Program-made: the position numbers and the translations under genes
Shown: positions 15,237-25,800 of the stretch, in pieces
Position numbering within the stretch: position 1 is the first letter of the stretch
Layout of the letters: each line of letters begins with the position of its first letter
Notes under the pieces: model-generated
Told to the model about the DNA's origin: nothing
Seen by the model: only the letters and a program-made list of their open reading frames with translations
Database searches by the model: none
Source: Pseudomonas wayambapalatensis
GTDB taxonomy: Bacteria > Pseudomonadota > Gammaproteobacteria > Pseudomonadales > Pseudomonadaceae
NCBI GenBank assembly: GCA_014268975.2
Contig: CP077096.1
Coordinates: 1,882,501-1,946,500 of the forward strand
Direction: 5' to 3'
Length of the DNA stretch: 64,000 nucleotides

Positions 15237-16022
15237 ATGCTTCCGGCTCTCTGGGTCGCTAAAACCGGCCTGTCCGCACAGGACACCAACCTGACGGTCA
15301 TCTCCAACAACCTGGCCAACGTCTCGACCACCGGCTTCAAGCGCGACCGTGCCGAGTTCCAGGACCTGCTGTACCAGACCAAGCGTCAGCCTGGTGCCCA
15401 GTCGACCCAGGACAGCGAGCTGCCTTCGGGCCTGCAGGTCGGTACCGGTGTGCGCATCGTCGGCACCCAGAAGAACTTCCAGACTGGCAGCCTGCAGACC
15501 ACCGAAAACCCGCTGGATCTCGCGGTCAACGGTCGTGGTTTCTTCCAGGTCCTGCAGCCAGACGGCACTGTCTCCTACACCCGTGACGGCACCTTCCACC
15601 TGAACTCCGATGGCCAGGTCGTGACCGCCAACGGTTTCGCCCTCGAGCCTGCCATCGTCGTGCCGCCGGAGGCCCAGACCTTCACCGTCGGCCAGGACGG
15701 CACCGTGTCGATCACCACCACCGGCAACCCTGCTGCGCAGATCATCGGCAACATCCAGACCGCAGACTTCATCAACCCGGCCGGCCTGCAGGCGATCGGC
15801 AACAACCTGTTCTTCGAGACCGCCGCCAGCGGTGCGCCGCAGGTCGGCACCCCGGGCCTGAACGGTTTCGGCACCACTCTGCAGCAGACCCTGGAAAACT
15901 CCAACGTCAGCACCGTCGAAGAGCTGGTGAACATGATCACCACCCAGCGCGCCTACGAGATGAACTCCAAGGTCATCTCCACCGCTGACCAGATGTTGTC
16001 GTTCGTCACCCAGCAACTGTAA
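15237..16022 (+). CDS. flgG: Flagellar distal rod protein FlgG
   Basis: A 261-residue protein of the usual length. N-terminus MLPALWVAKTGLSAQDTNLTVISNNLANVSTTGFKRDRAEF, C-terminus NSNVSTVEELVNMITTQRAYEMNSKVISTAD; both are diagnostic. It includes the FlgG-specific insert YQTKRQPGAQSTQDSELPSGLQ (about 45-66) that stiffens the rod relative to the hook. Preceded by ACGAGGAGAACACTAA. It forms the drive shaft running through the P and L rings encoded just downstream. Confidence 0.96.
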   Translation: MLPALWVAKTGLSAQDTNLTVISNNLANVSTTGFKRDRAEFQDLLYQTKRQPGAQSTQDSELPSGLQVGTGVRIVGTQKNFQTGSLQTTENPLDLAVNGRGFFQVLQPDGTVSYTRDGTFHLNSDGQVVTANGFALEPAIVVPPEAQTFTVGQDGTVSITTTGNPAAQIIGNIQTADFINPAGLQAIGNNLFFETAASGAPQVGTPGLNGFGTTLQQTLENSNVSTVEELVNMITTQRAYEMNSKVISTADQMLSFVTQQL

Positions 16023-16082
16023 GTCCTGGCTCTAGCTACCCGGCCGCTGTTGCAGCGCCTGTTACACCGTGAGGTAAGCGTC

Positions 16083-16778
16083 ATGAATCGTCTGTTGTCC
16101 GTCGTCGCCCTGGGAGGGGCTGTGTTGCTGGCCGGTTGCGTTGCGCCGACGGCAAAGCCCAACGACCCGTACTACGCGCCTGTACTGCCGCGTACACCTT
16201 TGCCGTCGGCGGCCAACAACGGTTCGATCTACCAGGCCGGTTTCGAGCAGAACATGTATGGCGATCGCAAGGCGTTTCGTGTTGGTGACATCATCACCAT
16301 CACCCTCAACGAGCGTACCTCGGCGAGCAAGAACGCCGGTTCCCAGATCCAGAAGGACAGCAACGCCAATATCGGCCTGACCTCGCTGTTCGGGACGACG
16401 CCCAACACCAACAACCCGTTCGGCGGTGGCGACCTGTCGCTCAACGCCGGGTACAAGGGTGAGCGCGCCACCAAAGGTGCCAGCCAGGCCAGCCAGGGCA
16501 ATACCTTGACCGGCTCCATCACCGTTACCGTGGCCGATGTGCTGCCCAACGGCATCATCGCCGTGCGCGGCGAGAAGTGGATGACCCTCAACACCGGCGA
16601 AGAGCTGGTACGCATCGCCGGCCTGATCCGCGCCGACGACATCGCCACCGACAACACCGTGCCGTCCACGCGCGTGGCCGACGCGCGCATCACCTATTCG
16701 GGCACCGGCTCCTTCGCCGATGCCAGCCAGCCCGGGTGGCTGGACCGCTTCTTCATGAGCCCGCTTTGGCCCTTCTGA
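16083..16778 (+). CDS. flgH: Flagellar L-ring lipoprotein FlgH
   Basis: A 231-residue outer-membrane ring subunit. The ATG at 16083 gives [19 protein letters not shown], with lipobox LAGC and the acylated cysteine at residue 19; an in-frame upstream ATG (16050) would bury the signal. GAGGTAAGC precedes the start. The mature protein has the family motifs [19 protein letters not shown] and [22 protein letters not shown], and ends [12 protein letters not shown]. It forms the bushing in the outer membrane around the FlgG rod. Confidence 0.96.
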   Translation: MNRLLSVVALGGAVLLAGCVAPTAKPNDPYYAPVLPRTPLPSAANNGSIYQAGFEQNMYGDRKAFRVGDIITITLNERTSASKNAGSQIQKDSNANIGLTSLFGTTPNTNNPFGGGDLSLNAGYKGERATKGASQASQGNTLTGSITVTVADVLPNGIIAVRGEKWMTLNTGEELVRIAGLIRADDIATDNTVPSTRVADARITYSGTGSFADASQPGWLDRFFMSPLWPF

Positions 16779-16790
16779 GTACGGATGACC

Positions 16791-17900
16791 ATGTTCAACG
16801 CCAGGCAGTTGATTGCCGCGACCTTGCTCCTGTCCTTCGCGTTCGGCGCCCACGCCGAGCGCCTGAAGGATATCGCCAGCATTTCCGGCGTGCGCGCCAA
16901 CCAGTTGATCGGCTACGGCCTGGTGGTGGGGCTCAACGGGACGGGTGACCAGACCACCCAGACCCCGTTCACCCTGCAGACCTTCAACAACATGCTGTCG
17001 CAGTTCGGCATCAAGGTGCCGCCAGGTTCGGGCAACGTGCAGTTGAAGAACGTCGCTGCGGTGTCGGTGCACGCCGACCTGCCGGCCTTCGCCAAGCCGG
17101 GGCAGGTGATCGACATCACCGTGTCCTCGATCGGCAACTCCAAGAGCCTGCGCGGCGGTAGCCTGCTGATGACCCCGCTCAAGGGTATCGACGGCAACGT
17201 CTACGCCATTGCCCAGGGCAACCTGGTGGTCGGTGGTTTCGATGCCGAAGGTCGCGATGGCTCGAAGATCACCGTCAACGTGCCGTCTGCCGGTCGCATC
17301 CCTGGCGGCGCTTCGGTCGAGCGAGCGGTGCCGAGCGGCTTCAACCAGGGCAACAGCCTGACCCTGAACCTCAATCGCCCGGACTTCACCACCGCCAAGC
17401 GCATCGTCGACAAGGTCAACGAACTGCTCGGCCCGGGTGTTGCCCAGGCGCTGGACGGCGGTTCGGTGCGCGTCACCGCGCCCATGGACCCGAGCCAGCG
17501 GGTCGACTACCTGTCGATCCTCGAGAACCTGGAGATCGATCCTGGCCAGGCCGTGGCCAAGGTCATCATCAACTCGCGTACCGGCACCATCGTCATTGGC
17601 CAGAACGTCAAGGTATCGCCGGCCGCCGTCACCCACGGCAGCCTGACCGTGACCATCACCGAAGACCCGATCGTCAGCCAGCCGGGGCCGTTCTCCAATG
17701 GCCAGACTGCCGTGGTGCCGCGTTCGCGGATCAATGCGCAACAGGAAGCCAAGCCGATGTTCAAGTTCGGCCCAGGCACCACGCTGGATGAAATCGTCCG
17801 TGCGGTGAACCAGGTCGGCGCGGCACCGGGCGACCTGATGGCGATCCTCGAAGCCCTGAAACAGGCCGGCGCCTTGCAGGCCGACCTGATCGTGATCTGA
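16791..17900 (+). CDS. flgI: Flagellar P-ring protein FlgI
   Basis: A 369-residue periplasmic ring protein with cleavable signal [22 protein letters not shown] (cut after residue 22). The family is recognised by [31 protein letters not shown], and the C-terminus [19 protein letters not shown]. An ATG two codons earlier (16785) is possible; 16791 gives the length usual for P. putida. FlgI needs the chaperone FlgA, encoded on the other strand at 5.4-6.1 kb. It overlaps nothing; 11 bases separate it from flgJ. Confidence 0.95.
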   Translation: MFNARQLIAATLLLSFAFGAHAERLKDIASISGVRANQLIGYGLVVGLNGTGDQTTQTPFTLQTFNNMLSQFGIKVPPGSGNVQLKNVAAVSVHADLPAFAKPGQVIDITVSSIGNSKSLRGGSLLMTPLKGIDGNVYAIAQGNLVVGGFDAEGRDGSKITVNVPSAGRIPGGASVERAVPSGFNQGNSLTLNLNRPDFTTAKRIVDKVNELLGPGVAQALDGGSVRVTAPMDPSQRVDYLSILENLEIDPGQAVAKVIINSRTGTIVIGQNVKVSPAAVTHGSLTVTITEDPIVSQPGPFSNGQTAVVPRSRINAQQEAKPMFKFGPGTTLDEIVRAVNQVGAAPGDLMAILEALKQAGALQADLIVI

Positions 17901-17911
17901 GGACGCTGGCG

Positions 17912-19105
17912 ATGAATCCGAAGAGCCTGGTTTCAAGTGCCGCCGACAGCGGCGCCTACACCGACCTCAACCGTCTGAGCTCGCTCAAGCACGGGGACCG
18001 TGACAGCGATGCCAACATCCGCAAGGTGGCCCAGGAGTTCGAGTCGCTGTTCATCGGCGAAATGCTCAAGGCCTCGCGCAAGGCCGGCGATGTGCTGGCT
18101 GCCGACGATCCGATGAACACCGAGACGGTCAAGCAGTACCGCGACATGTACGACCAGCAGTTGGCCGTGAGCATGTCCCGCGAAGGCGGCGGTATCGGCC
18201 TGCAGGACGTGCTGGTGCGCCAGTTGTCCAAGAACAAGGCCGTGCGCCCGAACACCAGCCCGTTCCCGCGTATCGACGGCAATGCGCCGGCGTTGTGGGG
18301 CACGAAAGTGGTCGCACCGGCCCAGGCCGCCGAATCGGCGTCCACCCGCAACGACGTTGCAGCGCTCAATTCGCGGCGTCTGGCGCTGCCGGGCAAGCTC
18401 ACCGACCGCCTGCTCGCCGGCATCGTGCCGTCGGCCGGCAATCCGGCTGCGACCAACACCTCGGCATTGCCGGGTCGTGGCGATATTCCCCCCGGTGGCG
18501 TGGCCACCGGCGACTGGGAGCCGGCCCAGGCCTTCGCCGCACCGGGGCATGGTATGCAGATTCTCGGGCGCGCCGTGGCCCAGCCGCCGCTGGCGCCGAA
18601 GAAAGCCTTCGCCGACAGCGACGAGTTCGTCGCCACCATGCTGCCGATGGCCGAGCAGGCCGCCAAGCGCATCGGTATCGACCCGCGTTACCTGGTCGCC
18701 CAGGCTGCCCTCGAAACCGGCTGGGGCAAATCGGTCATGCGTAACACCGATGGCAGCAGCAGCCACAACCTGTTCGGCATCAAGGCCACCGGCAATTGGC
18801 AGGGCGGCGAGGCGAGGGCGATCACCAGCGAGTTCCGCAACGGTCAGTTCGTCAAGGAAACGGCAGCGTTCCGTTCCTACGACTCCTACCAGGACAGCTT
18901 CCACGACCTGGTCAGCCTGCTGCAGAACAATGCGCGCTATCAAGATGCAGTGAAGTCTGCCGATAACCCAGAGCAGTTTGTGCGAGAGCTGCAGAAGGCC
19001 GGGTATGCCACCGACCCGAACTACGCCAGCAAGATCTCGCAGATCGCAAGACAGATGAAGTCGGACACGAGCTACGCAATGCTCGGGACCACCACGCAAC
19101 TTTAA
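17912..19105 (+). CDS. flgJ: Flagellar assembly peptidoglycan hydrolase FlgJ
   Basis: A 397-residue bifunctional protein. The N-terminal rod-capping domain (about 30-105; VAQEFESLFIGEMLKASRKA, EGGGIGLQDVLVRQL) is followed by a Pro/Ala-rich linker and a C-terminal glucosaminidase-type domain (about 245-385; RIGIDPRYLVAQAALETGWG, NLFGIKATGNW). The catalytic Glu is in ALETGWG near residue 268. It caps the growing rod and cuts peptidoglycan for passage. TGAGGACGCTGGCG precedes the ATG. The C-terminal muramidase is present, as in gamma-proteobacteria and unlike alpha-proteobacterial single-domain FlgJ. Confidence 0.95.
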   Translation: MNPKSLVSSAADSGAYTDLNRLSSLKHGDRDSDANIRKVAQEFESLFIGEMLKASRKAGDVLAADDPMNTETVKQYRDMYDQQLAVSMSREGGGIGLQDVLVRQLSKNKAVRPNTSPFPRIDGNAPALWGTKVVAPAQAAESASTRNDVAALNSRRLALPGKLTDRLLAGIVPSAGNPAATNTSALPGRGDIPPGGVATGDWEPAQAFAAPGHGMQILGRAVAQPPLAPKKAFADSDEFVATMLPMAEQAAKRIGIDPRYLVAQAALETGWGKSVMRNTDGSSSHNLFGIKATGNWQGGEARAITSEFRNGQFVKETAAFRSYDSYQDSFHDLVSLLQNNARYQDAVKSADNPEQFVRELQKAGYATDPNYASKISQIARQMKSDTSYAMLGTTTQL

Positions 19106-19117
19106 GGGCAGCGAATC

Positions 19118-21163
19118 ATGGCGAGCTTGATCAATATTGGCATGTCGGGGCTGGGCGCCGCGCAGTCGGGGATGTACACCCTGGGTAACAACATCGCCAA
19201 CGCCGATGTGGACAGTTACTCGCGCCAGCAGAACGTGCAGAAGACCAAGGGCTCGCAGCAGAACGGCAACGTCTTCATCGGCAGCGGCACCACGCTGGCC
19301 GACGTGCGTCGAGTGTACAACTCGTTCCTCGAGAACCAACTGCGCACCACCACCTCGCTGTCCAGCGATGCCAACTCGTACCTGAACCAGATCAATCCGC
19401 TCGACACTGCCCTGTCGAGCGCTGACACCGGTATCACGGCTGCCCTGAAAGGCTTCTTCACCGCCATGCAGGACGCGGCGGCCAAGCCCAACGAAGATGC
19501 CTCTCGCCAGTTGCTGCTGACCAGCGCGCAATCGCTGGCCAAGCGTTTCAACAGCCTGTCGACGCAGCTCAACCAGCAGAACAGCAACATCAACGCCAAC
19601 ATGGCGTCGATCGCCGACCAGGTGAACCAGCTCACCTCGACCATCGCCCAGTACAACGACCAGATCGCGCGCGTGTCGGCGATCCAGGGCCAGCCGAACG
19701 ATCTGCTCGACCAGCGCGACGGCGCCGTGCGCGAACTGAACAAGCTGATCGGCAGCCAGGTGGTGGAGCGCGAAGGCAACTACGACATCTACCTGCCCAA
19801 CGGCCAGGCACTGGTACTGGGCAAGACCACCCAGACCCTCGAGGTCGCGCCAAACCGCAACGATCCGACGCGCATGAGCCTGATGATCAACCGCGGCAGC
19901 ACCAAGATGGACATCACCGACACCACCATCGGTGGCGAGCTCGGTGGCCTGCTGCGCTACCGCAAGGACACCCTGGATCCTGCGCTCAACGAGCTGGGCC
20001 GGGTGGCACTGGTGGTGTCCGATGCGATCAACAGCCAGCTCGGCCAGGGCGTCGACAAGAATGGTGAATTCGGTGCGCTGCTGTTCGGCGACATCAACAG
20101 CGCCAAGGCCATCAGCGAGCGCAGCATCGCCCGCCAGGGCAACAGTGCAGGCTCCGGCAACCTCGATGTGACCATCAAGGACACCGGTAAGCTCGGTACC
20201 AGCGACTACCAGGTGACCTTCACCAGTGCCACCGGCTACAACGTGCGCAAGCTGCCCGAAGGCACCGACATGGGCAACTTCGACCTCAACGACAACCCAC
20301 CGAAAGTGATCGATGGCTTCAGCCTCTCGCTCAATGGTGGCGCCGTTGCCGCTGGCGACAGCTTCAAGATCACCCCGACCCGCAACGCCGCTGCCGGTAT
20401 CGAGTCGGTGCTCACCGATCCCAAGCGCCTGGCGCTATCCGCGCCGTTGGGTGCAGTGAGCGGCTCGGGCAACAAGGGCACCGGGCAGATCACCCAGCCG
20501 AACCTGACCTCCAAGCTGGACATCTACAACGCCACCGATCGCACTCAGTTGCAGACCGGCCTGAAATATTCGACCCCGGTCAAGCTGGTGTTCGGCGACG
20601 ACAGCGCGTCTCCGCAGGGCTACACCCTGTACGACGCCAAGGGCAACTCCATCGGCACCGGCACCATCGTGCCCGGCCAGAGCAACAAGCTGCAGCTCTC
20701 GGTGCCGATGGTCGATGGCGCCGGCAACCCGATCATGGATGGCGCCACCCAGCGTTCGTTCACCTTCGAGATGGAAGTGGCCGGTGCACCGAAGAACGGT
20801 GACAGCTTCACCGTCTCGCTGACCGGTGCAGGCTCTTCCGACAACCGCAACGCCAAGTCGGTGATCGACCTGCAGACCAAGTCCACCGTGGAAGTCGGCG
20901 CCGACGGCAAGGGCATCAGCCTGACCGATGCCTACGCCAAGCTTGTGTCCAACGTCGGCGGCAAGGCTGGCCAGGCGAGCATGGACTCCGACGCCACCAA
21001 TGCCCTGCAGAAGTCGGCGCTCGATGGCCGCAACGCCGTCTCCGGGGTGTCGATCGACGAAGAGACCGGCAACCTCATCAAGTTCCAGCAGTACTACACC
21101 GCGTCGTCGCAGATCATCAAGGCGGCCCAGGAAACCTTCGCCACCTTGATCAACAGCCTTTAA
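19118..21163 (+). CDS. flgK: Hook-filament junction protein FlgK (HAP1)
   Basis: A 681-residue hook-associated protein, longer than the E. coli form (about 550). D0/D1 ends are clear: ASLINIGMSGLGAAQSGMYTLGNNIANADVDSYSRQ and a C-terminus DEETGNLIKFQQYYTASSQIIKAAQETFATLINSL. The extra length comes from inserted middle modules: about 355-425 ending GDSFKITP and about 485-575 ending GDSFTVSL, similar in outline to each other and to modules in FlgL. Chaperoned by FlgN. Lies 12 bases after flgJ. Confidence 0.95.
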   Translation: MASLINIGMSGLGAAQSGMYTLGNNIANADVDSYSRQQNVQKTKGSQQNGNVFIGSGTTLADVRRVYNSFLENQLRTTTSLSSDANSYLNQINPLDTALSSADTGITAALKGFFTAMQDAAAKPNEDASRQLLLTSAQSLAKRFNSLSTQLNQQNSNINANMASIADQVNQLTSTIAQYNDQIARVSAIQGQPNDLLDQRDGAVRELNKLIGSQVVEREGNYDIYLPNGQALVLGKTTQTLEVAPNRNDPTRMSLMINRGSTKMDITDTTIGGELGGLLRYRKDTLDPALNELGRVALVVSDAINSQLGQGVDKNGEFGALLFGDINSAKAISERSIARQGNSAGSGNLDVTIKDTGKLGTSDYQVTFTSATGYNVRKLPEGTDMGNFDLNDNPPKVIDGFSLSLNGGAVAAGDSFKITPTRNAAAGIESVLTDPKRLALSAPLGAVSGSGNKGTGQITQPNLTSKLDIYNATDRTQLQTGLKYSTPVKLVFGDDSASPQGYTLYDAKGNSIGTGTIVPGQSNKLQLSVPMVDGAGNPIMDGATQRSFTFEMEVAGAPKNGDSFTVSLTGAGSSDNRNAKSVIDLQTKSTVEVGADGKGISLTDAYAKLVSNVGGKAGQASMDSDATNALQKSALDGRNAVSGVSIDEETGNLIKFQQYYTASSQIIKAAQETFATLINSL

Positions 21164-21176
21164 GGAGCCGTAGACC

Positions 21177-22739
21177 GTGCGCATTTCCACTTCGCAGTTC
21201 TACAACACCAGCAGCGCCAACTATCAGCGCGGCTTCAGCAACGTGGTGAAAACCCAGCAGGAATCCAGCGATGGCATCCGCGTGCGTACTGCGGCCGACG
21301 ATCCGGTGGGCGCCTCGCGCCTGCTGCAGCTCGAGCAGCAACAGAACATGCTCGACCAGTACAAGAGCAATATCACCAATGTGCGCAACTCGCTGAGCAC
21401 CTCCGAAAGCACCCTCGATGCCATCGGCAAGGTGCTGCAGCGGGTCAACGAGCTGGCGATCAGCTCGGGCAACGCCGGTTTTACCGACGCCGACCGCAAG
21501 GCCAACGCCGACGAGCTGGGCTCGCTGGAAGAGCAGTTGTTCTCGCTGATGAACAGCAAGGACGAGAACGGCAAGTACCTGTTCTCCGGTTCCAAGGGCG
21601 ACACCCCGCCCTACGTGCGCAACGCCGACGGCACCTACAGCTATCAGGGCGACCAGGGCCAGTTGAAACTGCAGGTGGGCGACATGCTCAGCCTGGCGGC
21701 CAACGAGACCGGTTTCGACGCCTTCGAGCAGGCGCTCAACACCAGCCGCAGCCAGACCACCCTGACCGCTCCGGCGGTGGACGATGGTCGGGTCAGCCTG
21801 TCCAATGGCCAGGTATCCGGCAGCGCGACGTTCAACGACCGCTTCCGCAGTGGCGAGCCGTACCGTATCGAGTTCCTCAGCAGCACCCAGTACCGCATCC
21901 TCGATTCGGGCAACAACGACGTGACCCTGGAAGCCTCGCAGGGCGGGACCTATAACCCGAATGCCGAGAATGGCACGATCTCCTTCCGCGGTGTCGACCT
22001 GCGCCTGAAGATCACCCTGCAGCCGGGTGACAACCCGGACACCGCGATTGCCGGCCACACCTTCAACCTGAGCTCCAAGCCCGATGCCATCGCTGGCTCG
22101 CGTAGCCCAGGCAACACCTCCGGCACCCAGGTCAACAACGCCACCATCAGCAACCAGGCGCAGTACAACGCCTCGTTCCCAGGTGGCGGCGCGGTGCTCA
22201 AGTTCACCAGCGCTACCGACTTCGAGCTGTATGCAGCGCCGCTCACCGACAACAGCCGGCCGATCTCCACCGGCACCCTGGCGGGCAACACTGCCACGGC
22301 CTCGGGCGTGAGCTTCCAGTTGTCCGGTGCACCCAATGCTGGTGACTCGTTCGCGATCAAGGTCGACACCCACCAGAATCAGAACATGCTCAACACCATT
22401 GGCCAACTGCGCACCGCGTTGAGCGTGCCGATGGACAATGATCCCAAGGCGCGCCAGAACTTCCTCGCCTCGCTGGACTCGGCAATCGGCAACATCGCCA
22501 GCGCCACCAACCAGGTGAGCTCCTCGATCAGCGCCATCGGTGGTCGCGGCGCGGCGCTGGATGTCCAGGCCGAAACCAACGAAGCACTGGGCAATGAAAA
22601 CAGCAAGACCCAGAGCTCGATCCGCGAAAGCGACCCGGCCACGGTGATGCTGCGCCTGCAAATGCAGACCAACATGCTCCAGGCCTCGCTGCAGTCCTAT
22701 GCCAAGATCGCCGGCCTGTCGCTGGTCAACTACATCTGA
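21177..22739 (+). CDS. flgL: Hook-filament junction protein FlgL (HAP3)
   Basis: A 520-residue flagellin-like junction protein, much longer than E. coli FlgL (about 317). N-terminus MRISTSQFYNTSSANYQRGF and C-terminus VMLRLQMQTNMLQASLQSYAKIAGLSLVNYI are typical. The GTG start follows AAGGAGCCGTAGACC. Two inserted modules, about 205-285 and 315-400, share the plan ATxxxxF-G-IxF-S-T...GVxLxL-P-GD and look like a tandem duplication. It joins FlgK to the flagellin filament and ends the flgF-L operon. Confidence 0.95.
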   Translation: MRISTSQFYNTSSANYQRGFSNVVKTQQESSDGIRVRTAADDPVGASRLLQLEQQQNMLDQYKSNITNVRNSLSTSESTLDAIGKVLQRVNELAISSGNAGFTDADRKANADELGSLEEQLFSLMNSKDENGKYLFSGSKGDTPPYVRNADGTYSYQGDQGQLKLQVGDMLSLAANETGFDAFEQALNTSRSQTTLTAPAVDDGRVSLSNGQVSGSATFNDRFRSGEPYRIEFLSSTQYRILDSGNNDVTLEASQGGTYNPNAENGTISFRGVDLRLKITLQPGDNPDTAIAGHTFNLSSKPDAIAGSRSPGNTSGTQVNNATISNQAQYNASFPGGGAVLKFTSATDFELYAAPLTDNSRPISTGTLAGNTATASGVSFQLSGAPNAGDSFAIKVDTHQNQNMLNTIGQLRTALSVPMDNDPKARQNFLASLDSAIGNIASATNQVSSSISAIGGRGAALDVQAETNEALGNENSKTQSSIRESDPATVMLRLQMQTNMLQASLQSYAKIAGLSLVNYI

Positions 22740-22855
22740 ACCCAGGTGCGGGTGATCGCGGGGTGATCGTCCCACGAGCCTGCCTCGCCACCCGCCGGTC
22801 AGCGCCGGACTGGGTGGCAGCCGGTCCCGCGGTTCAATCGCTTGAGTGAGTCCTA

Positions 22856-25800
22856 GTGAACGCACATCCCCTCGTCAGCATCGCCATCCCCGCGTTCAAT
22901 CCCGAGTTCTTTCGCGCCACGCTGGCCAGCGCCATCGGCCAGGATTACCCGGACCTGGAGATCGTGGTCTGCGACGACAGTCGCGGTGACCAGATCGCAG
23001 CGATCTGCGACGAGCTGCGTGCCGGTTGCGCAGTGCCCTTGCGTCATGTGCGCAACCCCGAGCGCCTGGGGTTTGCCCGCAACCTGCAGCGTTGCCTGGA
23101 GCAGTCTTCGGGCGAGCTGATCAAGTTTCTCTGCGACGACGACGTGCTGTTCGGCACCTGCATCAGCCAGCAGGCCAGAGTACTCAGCGATCACTCCCAG
23201 GTCAGCATGGTCATCTGCCAGCGCCTGCTGTGCGCTGCCGACGATGTGCTGCTGCCGGCGCGTTCGCTGAACTTCGTCATTTCCCTGAACAGTGCCGTGA
23301 TCAATGGCACCGACCTGCTCGAAAGCGTCGCCGACGGCGTGCCCAATCTGTTCGGTGGGATCAGCCATGCGCTGCTGCGCCGTGACGAGGTGCAGGCCTA
23401 CCTGCCGGCGCTGGTCGGGGAAGGGCAGGGCTTTGCCGCACGCCTGGACCTGGCCTTGTACGCCTGCCTACTGCGCCGTGGCCACCTGTGCAGCCTGGAT
23501 CAGGTGCTGAGCCTCGAGCGCGTGCATGCCGGACGCCTGAGCCACCAGGGCAGCATGGTCGAAGCTGCCAAGACTGAATCCGAATGGCTGCTGCAGATGC
23601 TCGCCGAGTCCACCGGCGAGCCAGCGCCGGCCGATGGTTGGGTGCGTACGCTGCCGCTGGCCGAATACACCGGGGCAGCCGATCAGGTCTGGGAGGAAAT
23701 GGACCTGCGCCGTTTCTACTCCGGGCAGATGGCCAACCTCGGCCAGCAGATCGGTACCGACAGCATCAGCTTCGACGAGCTGTATGCCGAATGGCTGGAG
23801 TCGCGCCAATTGTCGGCGGGCCAGGTCAGCCTGCTGCCCAAGCGCATCGAGCAGTGGCCGCGCCAGCCGCGTATCGCGGTGGCGGTGCTGGCCGAGGCGG
23901 GCGATGAGAAGGTCTTGCGCACCACCTTGCAGAGCCTGCAGGGGCAGTCCTATCCAGCCCGCCATACCTTGGTGCTGGGCCCGGCGGCGCTGGCTGCCCA
24001 GGTACAGGGCGAGGCCCGTCACCTGCACAGCCAGGGTGATCACTTTGTCGAGCTTGGCCAGTGGCTGGCCACCGCGCAGGACATCGACTGGCTGTTGCTG
24101 CTGCGCGCCGGTGATCGCGCGCACCCTCATGCGCTGGTGATCATGGCCGAGCGCGTGGCCCTTCGCGGCGATAGCCTGTGCCTGTACATCGACGAAGGCG
24201 CCAACGACAACCTGGCGCCGTCGTGTCCGATCTTCAAACCCGACTTCAACCTCGATCTGATGCGCAGCCTGCCCTATGTCGGTCGGCTGCTCGCCTTCGA
24301 TGCCAAGGCGCTGCGCGAACTGGGCGGCTTCGACGCCAGCTTCGCCACGCTCGCCCCCCACGACCTGCTCTGGCGCATGGTCGAGGTCCACGGCCTGCAG
24401 GTGGTCGAGCATATCGCCGAAGTGCTGGTGCAGTGTCACCACCGCTATGCCGACTGGCTCAACGATGCGCAGGCGCATGTGCAGGCCCCTCGCGTGCTGC
24501 AAGCGCACTTCGAGCGTCTAGGCGTACAGGCGCAGGTCACGGGTATCGAAGGCAGCATGATGACGCGAGTCACCTACCTGCACCCGCAAGCCGCCAGTGT
24601 CTCGATCCTCATCCACGCCGCGGGCGAGCTGGCGGTGCTGATGCGCTGCGTCGAATCGTTGTTCGCCCATACCGCCTACGCCGATTTCGAAGTACTGCTG
24701 GTGGCCAGCGGCGAGACATCCCCCGAGGTGCGCGATTGGCTGGGCGGCCTGCAGGGGCTGGGCAGTGACCAGTTACGCGTGTGCCAGGCGGATGCCACCG
24801 GGCGGGCGCAGAGCTTCAACGAAGCCAGCCGTCAGGCGCGTGGCGACTACCTGCTGCTGCTCGATGCTGCCTGTGTGCTGTTCGACGGCCGATGGCTGCA
24901 GGAATTGATGCAACTGGGGCAGCGCCCGGAAGTCGGCATGGTTGGCCCCAAGCTGTTCGACAACAATGGCTCGGTGCTCTCGGCCGGCCTGGTGATGGGC
25001 ATGAATGGCACTGCCGGCACGCCGTTCCTGAGCTGCGCGGTGAATGCCGACGGCTACATGAACCGCCTGAGCCTGGTACAGAACTGGAGCGCGCTGAGCC
25101 TTGACTGCCTGCTGGTGCGCGCCGCGCTGTTCGCCGAGCTGGGTGGGCTGGATACTGCGGCATTCGAGGTGTCGCTGTTCGATGCCGATTTCTGCCTGCG
25201 GGCGCGCGAAGCAGGCTACCTGTCGGTGTGGACGCCGTTCTCGCGGGTCGCCCAGGTGCCGGTGCCCGCTCAGGAACAGCCCGCACCGCAAAGCCTGCTG
25301 GCCGATCAGGAGCGGCTGTATGAGCGCTGGCTGGCATGGGTTGCTTTCGATCCCGCCTACAATCGCAACCTCAGCCTGAAGCTGCCGAACTTCAACTTCG
25401 AGCCGGGCCTGCGCGGTGGCTGGGATCCGTTTATCGCACGCGCCATGCCGTCGGTGATGGGGCTGCCCAGCAGCACCTCGGCCATCGGTCACTACCGTGT
25501 ATCGCAGCCGTTCGCCGAGCTGGAAAAGGCCGGCTGGATCCAGGGGCGCATCGACTACAGCGCACCGAGCCTGATCGAGCTGGAGCGGGAAAAACCTGAT
25601 GTGGTGATCCTGCAGTGCCGCTACACCCCGGCCAGCCTGCGCGATATCGCCCGCTTCAAGCGCTTCTCCAACACCCGGCGCATCTACGAGCTGGACGACT
25701 ACATCATCGATCCGCCGAAGAAGAACGATCACGCTCGCAACCTGCCGCGCAACATGCGCGAGCTGGTCAGCGAAGCCATCGGCTTGTGCGATCGCGTGGT

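Noticed and set aside
22740..22855. Sigma54 site sought before glycosyltransferase gene 1
   Set aside because: GG and GC pairs occur but none at 10-base spacing; only GC-rich weak hairpins are visible, so the promoter is unassigned and may be read-through from flgL.
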